Positions 23,744-31,437 of a stretch of DNA of 34,855 nt are shown here, in pieces. The stretch's first letter is position 1, and every line of letters begins with the position of its first letter. The position numbers and the translations under genes are program-made. Source of the stretch: Salinicoccus sp. YB14-2. GTDB taxonomy: Bacteria > Bacillota > Bacilli > Staphylococcales > Salinicoccaceae. A model generated the notes under the pieces. That model worked only from the letters and a program-made list of their open reading frames with translations, did not search any database and was not told where the DNA came from. The stretch lies in the NCBI RefSeq assembly GCF_001265075.1, contig NZ_LFKO01000001.1, forward strand, positions 1,065,105-1,099,959. Direction: 5' to 3'.

Positions 23744-24478
23744 ATGACGCGACAGAGGAAATGGATTATCGGATATTTCACAGCTTTCATCATCATGATC
23801 ATTATGAACTATTCTGCAGGTTCGAATGTAGGCGATGTTGCAGATGATCATCCGACAATTATTCAGCCGGCAGGTTTTGCATTTGCAATCTGGGGACTGA
23901 TCTATGTATTAATTTTTATTTGGATGATCAGAATTTTCATTTCCAAAAAAGGTCAATCTGACATTGTGGAACGGCTGAAATACTGGCCGATTATAAATTT
24001 CATATTGAATGGTATATGGATCGTTGTATTTACCCAGCAGTGGATGATTATTTCTACAGTAGTCATACTGGCGCTTTTGTATACATTGATTAAAATGCAC
24101 ACTGTCATTTCAGCTGAACCGTATCATTGGTATGACCGGCTGCCGTTTTCCATTTATTTTGGCTGGGTGACGATTGCTTCAATTGTAAATACATTTACGG
24201 TATTCTCAAGTTACAATATAGACAGCCTGCTTGGGATGAGTGAGTTGATATGGACGATTTTCGCAATAATAATGGCAGCACTTATCGGTATATTTCTTGC
24301 CTGGTTCTTCAGTGACTGGCTTTACCCCCTTGTATTGATCTGGACATTTTTCGGCATATTCATGGAGAATGGTGATATTTCCACAGGCCTGAATGTCAGT
24401 CTGGCAGCCTCAAGTTTAATACTTGTGATGACAGCGATAGTGATTATTGTCAGAAAGATAAAAGCGGTGAATATTTAA
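23744..24478 (+). CDS. TspO/MBR-like tryptophan-rich membrane protein
   Basis: 244-aa integral membrane protein with about seven hydrophobic segments, longer than the 150-170 aa of canonical TspO. Family-like features are a first helix followed by a PAGFAFAIWGLIYVLIFIW segment, NFILNGIWIVVFTQQW, and PFSIYFGWVTIASIVNTF. TspO proteins bind porphyrins and related ligands; whether this long bacillal form does is not known. ATG 6-7 nt after a TTGGAGTGAG SD. Ends at a terminator shared with the convergent cyclodeaminase gene. Confidence 0.75.
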   Translation: MTRQRKWIIGYFTAFIIMIIMNYSAGSNVGDVADDHPTIIQPAGFAFAIWGLIYVLIFIWMIRIFISKKGQSDIVERLKYWPIINFILNGIWIVVFTQQWMIISTVVILALLYTLIKMHTVISAEPYHWYDRLPFSIYFGWVTIASIVNTFTVFSSYNIDSLLGMSELIWTIFAIIMAALIGIFLAWFFSDWLYPLVLIWTFFGIFMENGDISTGLNVSLAASSLILVMTAIVIIVRKIKAVNI

Positions 24479-24483
24479 ATGTA

Positions 24484-24515
24484 AAAAGGGAGCGGCTTTC
24501 AGCTGCCCCCTTATA
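24484..24515. terminator. bidirectional intrinsic terminator
   Basis: AAGGGAGCGGCT (24486-24497) pairs with AGCTGCCCCCTT (24501-24512) with two mismatches; A-run before and TATATTTAT after. Confidence 0.75.
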
Positions 24516-24516
24516 T

Positions 24517-25464
24517 TTATTTCAAGTTCTTTATTTTCATGACGCCGTTTGCGACAGCGAGATCAAAATATCCTGCACCCACACATTTGTATAATGTAAT
24601 TTCGTCATCAGAAGCTCTAAAATAACCTTTGTCGAAAATATCCACGAGCGTTCCTTTAATATCGTCCCAGGAAATGACGCCTTCTTCGACGGCCTTTATA
24701 ATTTCGCCGGCTTCCTCCTTCGCTCCATTCATATCATCCAGATAAATCTGCCCTGCCCTTTTGACTGTTTCCATATCCATCTCAATCATTTCAGGTGTGA
24801 AGGACCCGACGCCGTTTATATGTGTACCTTTTTTTAATCTGGAGCCATCAAAGACAGGTGTTTTTGACTGTGTCGCACAGTTTAAAATATCACTTTTTTC
24901 AACGAGGTCATCGACTTCACTGACCACTTCGATATCAGTATCAATCCCGAAGTCTTCTAAATCTTTCTTAAAGGTTTCCGCTTTGTTTTGAGTTCTGTTA
25001 AACAATAAAATCCTATTTATATCTCTCACTTCAAGTACACCTAAAACCTGTTCAAAAGCCATTCTGCCCGTACCGATGACTCCAAGTACTCCTGAATCTT
25101 TTCTGGCAAGCTTATCGGTCGCAATCGCTGTCATTGCGCCTGTGCGCAGTCTCGTTAAGTAAGAAGCCTCCAATGAGGCAATATGTTTGCCGTCGTTCAG
25201 GTTTGAAACCAGTATATTTCCCTGGGTCGTCGGCAGGTCGGCGTTGTCAGGGAAGATCGATACAGTCTTGATGATGGACACTTTCTGGGCCGTACTGATA
25301 CATGGCATATAGAGCATGGAAGAGCTGTCACTTGCCGGCAGGACAATTCTGTTGGCTTCGACCAGCCTGTCATTTCTGAAATCATCCAGCACCAGTTTCA
25401 CGTCTTCGATGGCATGATGAATTTTATATGCTTTCTGAATATCTGAATCTGTTAATATCTGCAT
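24517..25464 (-). CDS. ornithine cyclodeaminase / mu-crystallin family protein
   Basis: 315-aa NAD(P)-dependent enzyme of the OCD/alanine dehydrogenase/mu-crystallin family. Lys66 in KTVSIFP, the RTGA motif at 107-110, the Rossmann loop GVIGTGRMA (128-136), DILNCATQSKTPVF, and GVGSFTPEM with the acidic DD pair that follows are all family marks. Reaction may be ornithine deamination, ketimine reduction or an amino-acid dehydrogenase step; sequence alone does not decide. ATG 10 nt after AAAGGAAG. Next on the same strand to an amine/amino-acid oxidase but separated by a terminator; both may serve amino-acid catabolism. Confidence 0.85.
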   Translation of the reverse strand: MQILTDSDIQKAYKIHHAIEDVKLVLDDFRNDRLVEANRIVLPASDSSSMLYMPCISTAQKVSIIKTVSIFPDNADLPTTQGNILVSNLNDGKHIASLEASYLTRLRTGAMTAIATDKLARKDSGVLGVIGTGRMAFEQVLGVLEVRDINRILLFNRTQNKAETFKKDLEDFGIDTDIEVVSEVDDLVEKSDILNCATQSKTPVFDGSRLKKGTHINGVGSFTPEMIEMDMETVKRAGQIYLDDMNGAKEEAGEIIKAVEEGVISWDDIKGTLVDIFDKGYFRASDDEITLYKCVGAGYFDLAVANGVMKIKNLK

Positions 25465-25548
25465 TTGAATATCTTCCTTTCGATAGTTATTTGTGCGTAT
25501 TGACTCTTATTATTAACCATACAACATTGTAAGAGATTATTCATTCAA

Positions 25549-25583
25549 TAAAAGACTCATGCCGCTCTATCCCAACATGAGTC
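25549..25583 (-). terminator. intrinsic terminator after the flavoprotein oxidase gene
   Basis: GACTCATG (25554-25561) pairs with CATGAGTC (25576-25583); TTTTATT follows on the minus strand. Confidence 0.75.
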
Positions 25584-25595
25584 AAATTTTATATT

Positions 25596-26747
25596 TCATT
25601 CATAAAGTTCATCACGCGTAATGGAGAACGAGGAAATATCATGTCCGGTTTCTCCTTTGGTAACAAGATCGGTCAGGATTTCCCCCACTACCGGCACATA
25701 TTTGAAGCCGTGACCTGAAAATCCGCCGGCAACATAAATGTTGTCGTACTCGGGATGCTGGTCGATGATGAAATCTTCATCCGGCGTATTTGTAAATATA
25801 CATGAGAGCCCTTTATTCAGCTTGCCGTTCGCACCCCGCATATGGGCACTCAGAAATTCTCTTAAATAAGCTTCATCTTTTTCGAATGAACCGAAATTTC
25901 TGTCCATCCCTTCAGGTTCTGTATCATCTTCGTCACTGCCGTCATAGCGGCCAATCTTCACACCAGTGCCATCTATACTTGAAAAGCCGTAATATGAGCC
26001 GTTTCTGGAACGCCCGATAAACCCGGGGAAATGTTCTGAACTGTATAGATTATCATCCGCTTCAAACCATGCGATGGTTCTCCTTGAGGGCTGGATTTTT
26101 AAATCCAGGCCAAGGGCTTTAAGCATTAAGCCATTCTGTGCACCTGAAGTTAAAACCAGCCTGTCAGCTGTAAAGGTGTCATGTTCAGTTTCGATACGGA
26201 CATGCCCGGTTTCAGGGTGAATACTGTTGACCGGTGTATCGACCAGCAGCTCAGCACCATTCGACAGTGCAAGGCGTCTGTAGGTCCGGATGGCATTTTC
26301 GCCCATGATGACGCCGCCCTTTTTCTCATAGTAGCCGATTTCCAAATCCTCACCATGAAGTCCCGGCCAGCGCTTCTGCATTTCTTCCACTGTCAAAGTT
26401 TCAATGTCAAGATCATAATCTTTCGCGCCCTCTATAGTCTTTTCAAGGAACCCGGACCCTTTATAACCAAAGTTGAGGATACCGGTCTGCCTGAAGATCT
26501 CGTCATTTGAATGTGTCTGGAGTTCATTCCACATTTCCTGTGAACGTAAAGCAAGCGGGATATACTGCAGACCTTCACCCACTGCATGGCGGATAAGCCG
26601 TGTGTCACCGCCATGACTTCCATGGGGATGAGGCGGGTCATGTGCATCAATCATCAGAACTTTGAGGTCCTTTTGAGACAAATAGTAGCCTGTAGACATT
26701 CCCATTGCGCCTGCTCCAACAATAACGACATCATAATGTTTATTAAT
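25596..26747 (-). CDS. solA: MSOX/MTOX-type FAD oxidase (sarcosine / N-methyltryptophan oxidase-like), apparent AUU start
   Basis: 383-aa flavoprotein oxidase. The N-terminus is the FAD-binding strand and loop NKHYDVVIVGAGAMG. PHGSHGGDTRLIRHA follows, and near the C-terminus is KGLSCIFTNTPDEDFIID, whose Cys is the covalent FAD attachment site in this family, then GGFSGHGFKY. Substrates are N-methylated amino acids such as sarcosine or N-methyltryptophan. Starting at the first in-frame ATG (26705) would destroy the GxGxxG loop. The only codon with a well-placed SD is ATT at 26747 (AGGAG plus 7 nt). From the in-frame TGA upstream to that point there is no ATG, GTG or TTG. AUU initiation, or a mutated ATG, is thus the best reading. 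Confidence 0.82.
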   Translation of the reverse strand: MNKHYDVVIVGAGAMGMSTGYYLSQKDLKVLMIDAHDPPHPHGSHGGDTRLIRHAVGEGLQYIPLALRSQEMWNELQTHSNDEIFRQTGILNFGYKGSGFLEKTIEGAKDYDLDIETLTVEEMQKRWPGLHGEDLEIGYYEKKGGVIMGENAIRTYRRLALSNGAELLVDTPVNSIHPETGHVRIETEHDTFTADRLVLTSGAQNGLMLKALGLDLKIQPSRRTIAWFEADDNLYSSEHFPGFIGRSRNGSYYGFSSIDGTGVKIGRYDGSDEDDTEPEGMDRNFGSFEKDEAYLREFLSAHMRGANGKLNKGLSCIFTNTPDEDFIIDQHPEYDNIYVAGGFSGHGFKYVPVVGEILTDLVTKGETGHDISSFSITRDELYE

Positions 26748-26788
26748 AAGATCACTCCTGTCCGATATGTTTACATCAAATCACTCCT
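26745..26788 (-). promoter_or_regulatory. duplicated Shine-Dalgarno with AUG-UAA start-stop element
   Basis: On the minus strand, AGGAG (26784-26788) plus 7 nt leads to ATG (26774-26776) followed at once by TAA (26771-26773). Then a second AGGAG (26755-26759) plus 7 nt leads to ATT (26745-26747), the oxidase start. The blocks AGGAGTGATTTGATG and AGGAGTGATCTTATT align base for base over the SD-to-start region, and both continue into TAAACAT, so one appears to be a duplicate of the other. Confidence 0.5.
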
Positions 26789-26953
26789 ACTCTACCCGGC
26801 GTGATAATCACTTAATTATAAAAAAGATATTCAATTGAAAATAAACACCTATTAATCAGAAAATTTTGATAACCACAGTGATTCATGAGATAATGAGTAT
26901 AAATAAGTATGTAGTGAATCGGAAGATTTGTTACTAAAAGGAGTGTGGCAACC

Positions 26954-27223
26954 ATGGGAAGAAAGACGAAGCTGGTCAGTGCAGTCGGGTTAGTCGCAGG
27001 CGTGTTGTACCTCAGTAAAAATAAAGAGACGGTAAAAAAAGGCATAGATAAAGGAATTGATATTGCCGTCAGCCAGGTAGGCAAATGGACAAGCGATCCG
27101 TATGTTAAAAAACTGGGCAGACCGGAGAATCTGAGAGATTCTAATATGGTGGATGAGGGTGCAATGACAAGTGTTCAATACTATATTGACTTAAGGGAAG
27201 ATTCGCGTCAGGAAAATAAGTGA
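26954..27223 (+). CDS. small basic protein with N-terminal membrane segment
   Basis: 89-aa protein, family not recognised. MGRKTK is followed by a hydrophobic stretch LVSAVGLVAGVLYL and then a Lys-rich amphipathic region KNKETVKKGIDKGIDIAVSQVGKW. It resembles YtxH-like stress proteins only in general design. ATG at 26954 lies 10 nt after AAGGAG; an in-frame GTG at 26945 touches the SD. Promoter not resolved, though TATAAAT (about 26898) is a possible -10. Ends in a strong GC-rich terminator. Confidence 0.65.
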   Translation: MGRKTKLVSAVGLVAGVLYLSKNKETVKKGIDKGIDIAVSQVGKWTSDPYVKKLGRPENLRDSNMVDEGAMTSVQYYIDLREDSRQENK

Positions 27224-27225
27224 TA

Positions 27226-27270
27226 TAAAAACGGCCGGGCTCTGGTTGATGTGAGCCCGGCCGTTTTATG
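27226..27270. terminator. strong bidirectional terminator
   Basis: 12-bp perfect stem ACGGCCGGGCTC/GAGCCCGGCCGT (27231-27242 with 27253-27264), A-run before and TTTTATG after, between convergent genes. Confidence 0.88.
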
Positions 27271-27271
27271 T

Positions 27272-27742
27272 TCATCGTTGAACGGTACCTCTGTAAGTGA
27301 ATTTTCCACGGCATCTGCCGCACATATACCTTTTCTCGTACCCCTTCATATTTTTACTGAATTGATATTCACATTTCCTGCATTCATATAAATATGACTG
27401 TCCTCTATATTTATAACTGCGTGTTCTTGAAATCTCCAAACGTTCCAAAGTATTGATAAACTCAGGGTCAGAATCCCTGAAAGGCAACTTTCTTTTATAC
27501 AGGGCATAATGGACGCATTCATGATACAGAACATCCAGTACGGCATCTTTATCGTTGTTGATTATAAAGTTATGGGACAGAACAATCTCACTGCTTAAAA
27601 CTTCATTCTTATTATATTTAATGCTGAAGACGCCAAGTTTCGATTTCATGCGTTTGGATACACGGAGCGGTGCATCCAATGATAAACCGAAATTCTTTCT
27701 TAGGAAATCATCAGCATATGCCTGTAATTGCTGAACATTCAT
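27272..27742 (-). CDS. sprT: SprT-like zinc protein (YdcK-like)
   Basis: 156-aa SprT-family protein with the zinc metalloprotease signature HECVH (74-78 from this start) inside VLDVLYHECVHYAL, and a C-terminal zinc ribbon with CRKC and CGRC pairs. Eukaryotic relatives (Spartan) act on DNA-protein crosslinks; the bacillal YdcK group is uncharacterised. Start taken as ATG at 27742 behind GAGAGTGA; TTG at 27748 is possible and adds two residues. Downstream of a 36-aa ORF, convergent with the small basic protein gene. Confidence 0.85.
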   Translation of the reverse strand: MNVQQLQAYADDFLRKNFGLSLDAPLRVSKRMKSKLGVFSIKYNKNEVLSSEIVLSHNFIINNDKDAVLDVLYHECVHYALYKRKLPFRDSDPEFINTLERLEISRTRSYKYRGQSYLYECRKCEYQFSKNMKGYEKRYMCGRCRGKFTYRGTVQR

Positions 27743-27793
27743 ATTCAATCACTCTCAATTTCAAATGGTTAAATCTATAATATCATTAAAACT

Positions 27794-27904
27794 TTATTCT
27801 GATATAAAACTTTTTTCTTCTGGTATATTTTTCAGAATGTCCGGATATCCTTTGAACTCCCGCAGAAGTTCCATTTTTGCCGGATTGATTCCCGCAGTAT
27901 TCAA
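27794..27904 (-). CDS. possible 36-aa acidic small protein
   Basis: TTG start 8 nt after AAGGA, giving MNTAGINPAKMELLREF..., ending EEKSFISE, then TAA. Predicted soluble helix, no hydrophobic segment. It lies between the queT terminator and sprT on the same strand, 51 nt before sprT, so it may be co-transcribed with sprT. SD spacing and protein-like composition support it; length limits certainty. No family recognised. Confidence 0.45.
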   Translation of the reverse strand: MNTAGINPAKMELLREFKGYPDILKNIPEEKSFISE

Positions 27905-27951
27905 TACATTTTCCTTAAAGTTTCATGAGAAACATCAGCCTGTAATAAAGA

Positions 27952-27977
27952 AATCCTATGATATTTATCATAGGATT
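27952..27977 (-). terminator. intrinsic terminator after queT
   Basis: 12-bp perfect palindromic stem AATCCTATGATA/TATCATAGGATT followed on the minus strand by TCTTTATT. Confidence 0.75.
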
Positions 27978-28015
27978 ATTAGCATGATCCGGAGAAATAC
28001 CCGGTTATCATCATT

Positions 28016-28480
28016 TTATTTAAGGTTCGGAAGAATTCTGTGGCCGACTCTGGTAAATAACATTGTACCGAGAAAAGTGGTGATCAATGTTGATATTGTA
28101 ATTGTTACAAAGCTGAACCAAAATGGGATTTCAAGTACTATAAGCAGCATCAAACCGACGAAAATACCGCATAGTAAGCTGTACTGGACGGCATTGATCC
28201 AGACATTTTTAACGAAATAGCTGATGGTATATGAAATGACGGCAATACCGACACCTGTCGCTACATCAATTAAACCCAGCGGTGAGAAAAAGTTTGCCAC
28301 TGCAAGCCCGATCAGCATCCCGGGAATGAATTTTCGGTTGAAAAACGGAATCACTGCGAGCATTTCGCTGATTCTTATTTGTATCGCCATCGTTCCGATG
28401 GGATTGATTACCGTCAAAGCAACGTAGATTGCAGCAAGAACGGCATTATAAATCATTATTTTGTTATTGATAATAATCAT
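28016..28480 (-). CDS. queT: queuosine precursor transporter QueT
   Basis: Membrane S-component-like transporter for preQ1/queuosine precursor. Core motifs: AAIYVALTVINPIG, AIQIRISEMLAVIPFFNRKFIPG, and ANFFSPLGLIDV, followed by two more hydrophobic regions. A preQ1-I riboswitch lies directly in front, which settles the role. Start is uncertain: ATG at 28480 begins one base after the GGAG of the SD, too close for normal use. The next codons are ATT (28477), ATT (28474) and ATC (28471), of which the ATT codons are best spaced (4 and 7 nt). The next ATG (28456) is 25 nt from the SD. I give the ATG but consider AUU equally likely. Single gene with its own terminator. Confidence 0.85.
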   Translation of the reverse strand: MIIINNKIMIYNAVLAAIYVALTVINPIGTMAIQIRISEMLAVIPFFNRKFIPGMLIGLAVANFFSPLGLIDVATGVGIAVISYTISYFVKNVWINAVQYSLLCGIFVGLMLLIVLEIPFWFSFVTITISTLITTFLGTMLFTRVGHRILPNLK

Positions 28481-28481
28481 T

Positions 28482-28519
28482 CTCCTTAGTTTTTTATACA
28501 GGGAGTTTGCGAACCTGTG
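28482..28519 (-). promoter_or_regulatory. preQ1-I riboswitch controlling queT
   Basis: On the minus strand ACAGG pairs with CCTGT (P1) around a loop starting TTC. The conserved A-rich tail ATAAAAAACTAAGG follows and forms the pseudoknot. It matches the B. subtilis queC-type aptamer as recalled. The 3' end of the aptamer is the Shine-Dalgarno (AAGGAG) of queT, so ligand binding should hide the SD and block translation: a translational off-switch. Confidence 0.9.
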
Positions 28520-28600
28520 AAGTAAAACATAACAAACTGCCATATAATTATATCAGATTAAAATATAATTTGAAGCATATTAAGTGACGGTCTGATGATA

Positions 28601-28636
28601 AAAATTCCCTGAACCATTTCAGTTTCAGGGGATTTT
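28601..28636. terminator. intrinsic terminator after dpaL
   Basis: ATTCCCTGAA pairs with TTCAGGGGAT; TTTTTATC follows on the minus strand. Confidence 0.78.
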
Positions 28637-28643
28637 ATTAATA

Positions 28644-29819
28644 TTATCCATTCATTATTTTCTTATAATTATCAGGATCCGTATTACCTTCAGTATTAAT
28701 GACCAACACTTTTGAATCGCTGCCTAGATTCAGATTGGCTTTAAGATCAGCATGTGATTCATTTGTCATCACTTCATACAGAAATCCGGCGGGTAAAGCA
28801 CCTGAGGCACCTGAAGTGATTTTTGCATCATCTTTTGCCGGTCTGCCGAGCATACGCATGCCTTTGGCACTGATTTCATCATCGCATGAAATGAAATAAT
28901 CAGCTGTTGATTTTAAGATATTCCAGGCAATTGGACTCGGTTCTCCGCATGAGAGACCCGCCATCATGGTGTTCATATCACCGTATATTCTGAGAGGGTC
29001 TCCAAGTTCGCTTTCGGCCGAGTGAAACATGCAGTTTGCCTCTGAAGGTTCCACGACGATGATTTTCGGAGGATCGCCATCAGTGATATTGTAAATGGCT
29101 GCTGCAACTGCACCTGCAAATGAACCGACGCCCGCCTGTAAAATGACATGTGTAAGCTGATCCAGATTTCCAGGTTCGAGCTGCTCTGTAATTTCTGACA
29201 CTATTGTTGTATAGCCCAGCATAATATCGGATGGTATTTCTTCATAACCTTCCCAGGCCGTATCCTGCAGAAGAATCCAGCCGTGGCCGCTGGATTGATC
29301 AGCAGCGTACTGCACAGTATCATCATAGTTTATATCTGTTACCTTCGCTTCGGCACCGCGTTCGGTCACGGCTGTGACACGTGTCGATGCAGCACCTTTT
29401 GGAAGAAAGACTTTGCAATTCTGATTGAATATTTCAGCACCCCACGCGACACCTTTTCCATGGTTGCCATCAGTGGCGGTGGCAAACGTTTCTGCCGGGT
29501 ATTCACTGACAGCTTCTAATAATTCATTGAAAGTGGAATCTGCCATATCTAATTTACGTGAAAAATAACCGGCCATTGCATATGATGCACCAAGCCCTTT
29601 AAATGCATTCAAACCGAATCTTGATGACTCGTCTTTTACGTAAACAGCCCCGAGACCTGTCTCTTCTGAAAATCCCGTCAATTGATGAAGAGAAGTTTTG
29701 TCGTACTGGGGCAGAGAGTTGTGAAAGCGTCTTGCTTTTTTCATGTTTTCACCGGTAAAACCCCCGGTGTATCTTTTAGCGTTATCCTCATTCTTGAATT
29801 GATTTTCGAGCCATTCCAT
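28644..29819 (-). CDS. dpaL: diaminopropionate ammonia-lyase
   Basis: 391-aa PLP enzyme (fold type II) splitting 2,3-diaminopropionate to pyruvate and ammonia. PLP lysine is Lys74 in LNAFKGLGASYAM. ATDGNHGKGVAWGAEIF binds the phosphate/substrate, HVILQAGVGSFAGAVAA is the Gly-rich loop, and GLSCGEPSPIAW is a subfamily mark shared with E. coli YgeX. ATG at 29819 is 9 nt after AGGAGG; the longer frame to 29903 overlaps the DUF421 gene and is rejected. 44 nt downstream of DUF421 on the same strand, likely co-transcribed. Confidence 0.88.
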   Translation of the reverse strand: MEWLENQFKNEDNAKRYTGGFTGENMKKARRFHNSLPQYDKTSLHQLTGFSEETGLGAVYVKDESSRFGLNAFKGLGASYAMAGYFSRKLDMADSTFNELLEAVSEYPAETFATATDGNHGKGVAWGAEIFNQNCKVFLPKGAASTRVTAVTERGAEAKVTDINYDDTVQYAADQSSGHGWILLQDTAWEGYEEIPSDIMLGYTTIVSEITEQLEPGNLDQLTHVILQAGVGSFAGAVAAAIYNITDGDPPKIIVVEPSEANCMFHSAESELGDPLRIYGDMNTMMAGLSCGEPSPIAWNILKSTADYFISCDDEISAKGMRMLGRPAKDDAKITSGASGALPAGFLYEVMTNESHADLKANLNLGSDSKVLVINTEGNTDPDNYKKIMNG

Positions 29820-29863
29820 TTGATGATCCTCCTGATTTAAATATATGTTTGTGCTATCATCCA

Positions 29864-30541
29864 TTACTTTGCCTGGATAAAGAAGCCTTCTGTTTCGCTC
29901 CATTCAGCTAAAAATATATCTTTTGCCTTATAGCCAGTTTCCTCTTCAACTGTACGTTCCAGCCAATCTTCATCATACCCGGCTGCCTGGAGTGCTCTGT
30001 ATTCAATTTTTCCGCCATCGATAAAAAGAAATGACATTGCATTCTCTTGATAGTCCTCCAGCAGTTCACTGCGGTGTGCCGGTTCTTCGCCGGCATATCT
30101 GACGATGGATAGCTTTCCGCTTGTTTCCATAATCGCGTGTTTGACTTCACGCAGTGAGAACACGCCGTTCATTCTGAGTAATTCTCTGAGTTCGTCAATA
30201 TCCATATTGTGTCTGTTCAATACTTTATCATCGACTTTTCCGTCATTGATCAGCAGTTGAGCCTGTCCTTTAGTCAATCTTCTAAAGCGTTCATTCTTCA
30301 TAGAAAACCTCTCAATCACATAGATTAAGAGTCCCCAGAATGCAAGCATAATTACCATATGATAAAAAGGTGTTGTGGTTTCATAGAGAGATTCTTCAAC
30401 GATACTTCCTAAAATAAGAGCATACACAAAATCGAGCGGCGTAATCTGTGCGAGTTCTTTATGACCCAGCAGCTTTATAACAGCCATGACACCAATAAGA
30501 CCCACCGTCAGCTTTACGAAATACGATATTATATCTTCCAT
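29864..30541 (-). CDS. DUF421 membrane protein (YetF/YdfR family)
   Basis: 225-aa protein with three N-terminal membrane helices (to about residue 80), including the KLLGHKELAQITPLDFVYALILGSIVEE block that defines DUF421. A cytosolic beta-rich part with LRELLRMNGVFSLREVKHAIMETSGKLSIV follows. Biochemical role unknown; several family members affect spore or stress phenotypes. ATG at 30541 is 8 nt after GGGAG; the GTG at 30550 is within the SD zone. Leads the pair with dpaL. Confidence 0.85.
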   Translation of the reverse strand: MEDIISYFVKLTVGLIGVMAVIKLLGHKELAQITPLDFVYALILGSIVEESLYETTTPFYHMVIMLAFWGLLIYVIERFSMKNERFRRLTKGQAQLLINDGKVDDKVLNRHNMDIDELRELLRMNGVFSLREVKHAIMETSGKLSIVRYAGEEPAHRSELLEDYQENAMSFLFIDGGKIEYRALQAAGYDEDWLERTVEEETGYKAKDIFLAEWSETEGFFIQAK

Positions 30542-30722
30542 TGATCCCACTCCCGTTCCTTATTTTGAAAATAAACTTCAAGTTCTGATAAAAACAGTAT
30601 TCAATATGAATACATATCTGTTTATATATCCGATTAATCTTGCATCATGTTCAGAAAGATGAACTGTCTTAAATACAATTCATCTCTGTAAATTTCTATT
30701 AACTGAATTGGAATTAAATTCG

Positions 30723-31304
30723 CTACTCCACATCTTTTCTGAATTCCACAAACGTCACATATTCAATGACCGATTCCGAAATAACGCCGTTATTGTCCTT
30801 CTCTAACAACTTGAGCGCCTGCATATGAAAGTCTCCGACAGGGATGACCATTTTGCCGCCCGGGGCAAGTTGATCAACCAATGTTCCGGGTACTTCCGTT
30901 GCTGCTGCGGTCACCATAATCTTGTCATAAGGCGCACTGTGCTTCCAGCCGGAGTGACCGTCGCCATAATGAAAATGGACATTCGAATACCCCAAATCAG
31001 TCAGTCTTTCTTTCGCAGAATCATACAATGCCCGAATGCGTTCCACTGTATAGACAGAACTTGAGAATCTCGAAAGTAATGCCGTCTGGAATCCTGAACC
31101 TGTCCCTATTTCAAGCACCTTGTCGTCTTTGCTTAAATCTAATTTCAAAGTCATGTTCAATACAAGTGTCGGCTGGGATATTGTCTGACCGTGTCCGATA
31201 GGCAGCGGTCTGTCGAGTGCAGCATGTTCTTTTTGGTCATCTATAAATTTACTGCGGTCAAGCTGGCTGAAATACGCTTCGATTTCCTCTTTACTGTACT
31301 TCAT
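30723..31304 (-). CDS. pcm: protein-L-isoaspartate O-methyltransferase
   Basis: 193-aa SAM-dependent repair enzyme for isoaspartyl residues. PIGHGQTISQP (35-45) is the substrate-site signature, VLEIGTGSGFQTA (63-75) is motif I, and LAPGGKMVIPVG follows. ATG at 31304 is 9 nt after AGGAGGG; an upstream ATG has no SD. Divergent from the UvrA-like operon. A weak CAGAGATGAA-type hairpin follows the gene near 30650-30690. Confidence 0.85.
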   Translation of the reverse strand: MKYSKEEIEAYFSQLDRSKFIDDQKEHAALDRPLPIGHGQTISQPTLVLNMTLKLDLSKDDKVLEIGTGSGFQTALLSRFSSSVYTVERIRALYDSAKERLTDLGYSNVHFHYGDGHSGWKHSAPYDKIMVTAAATEVPGTLVDQLAPGGKMVIPVGDFHMQALKLLEKDNNGVISESVIEYVTFVEFRKDVE

Positions 31305-31437
31305 AAAATTTATCCCTCCTTTCAAATATTTTTGTGTAGCTGTTATAAACCTATACCCAGGTCAGCCAAGTTTGATTTAGCCAATTAATGTTAATATATG
31401 AAACAAGAGAGAAACTATAATTCAGAGGTGATTTGTA

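Noticed and set aside
27765-28220. 151-codon open frame on the plus strand
   Set aside because: Overlaps the end of queT and its terminator in antisense; no SD and no recognisable protein.
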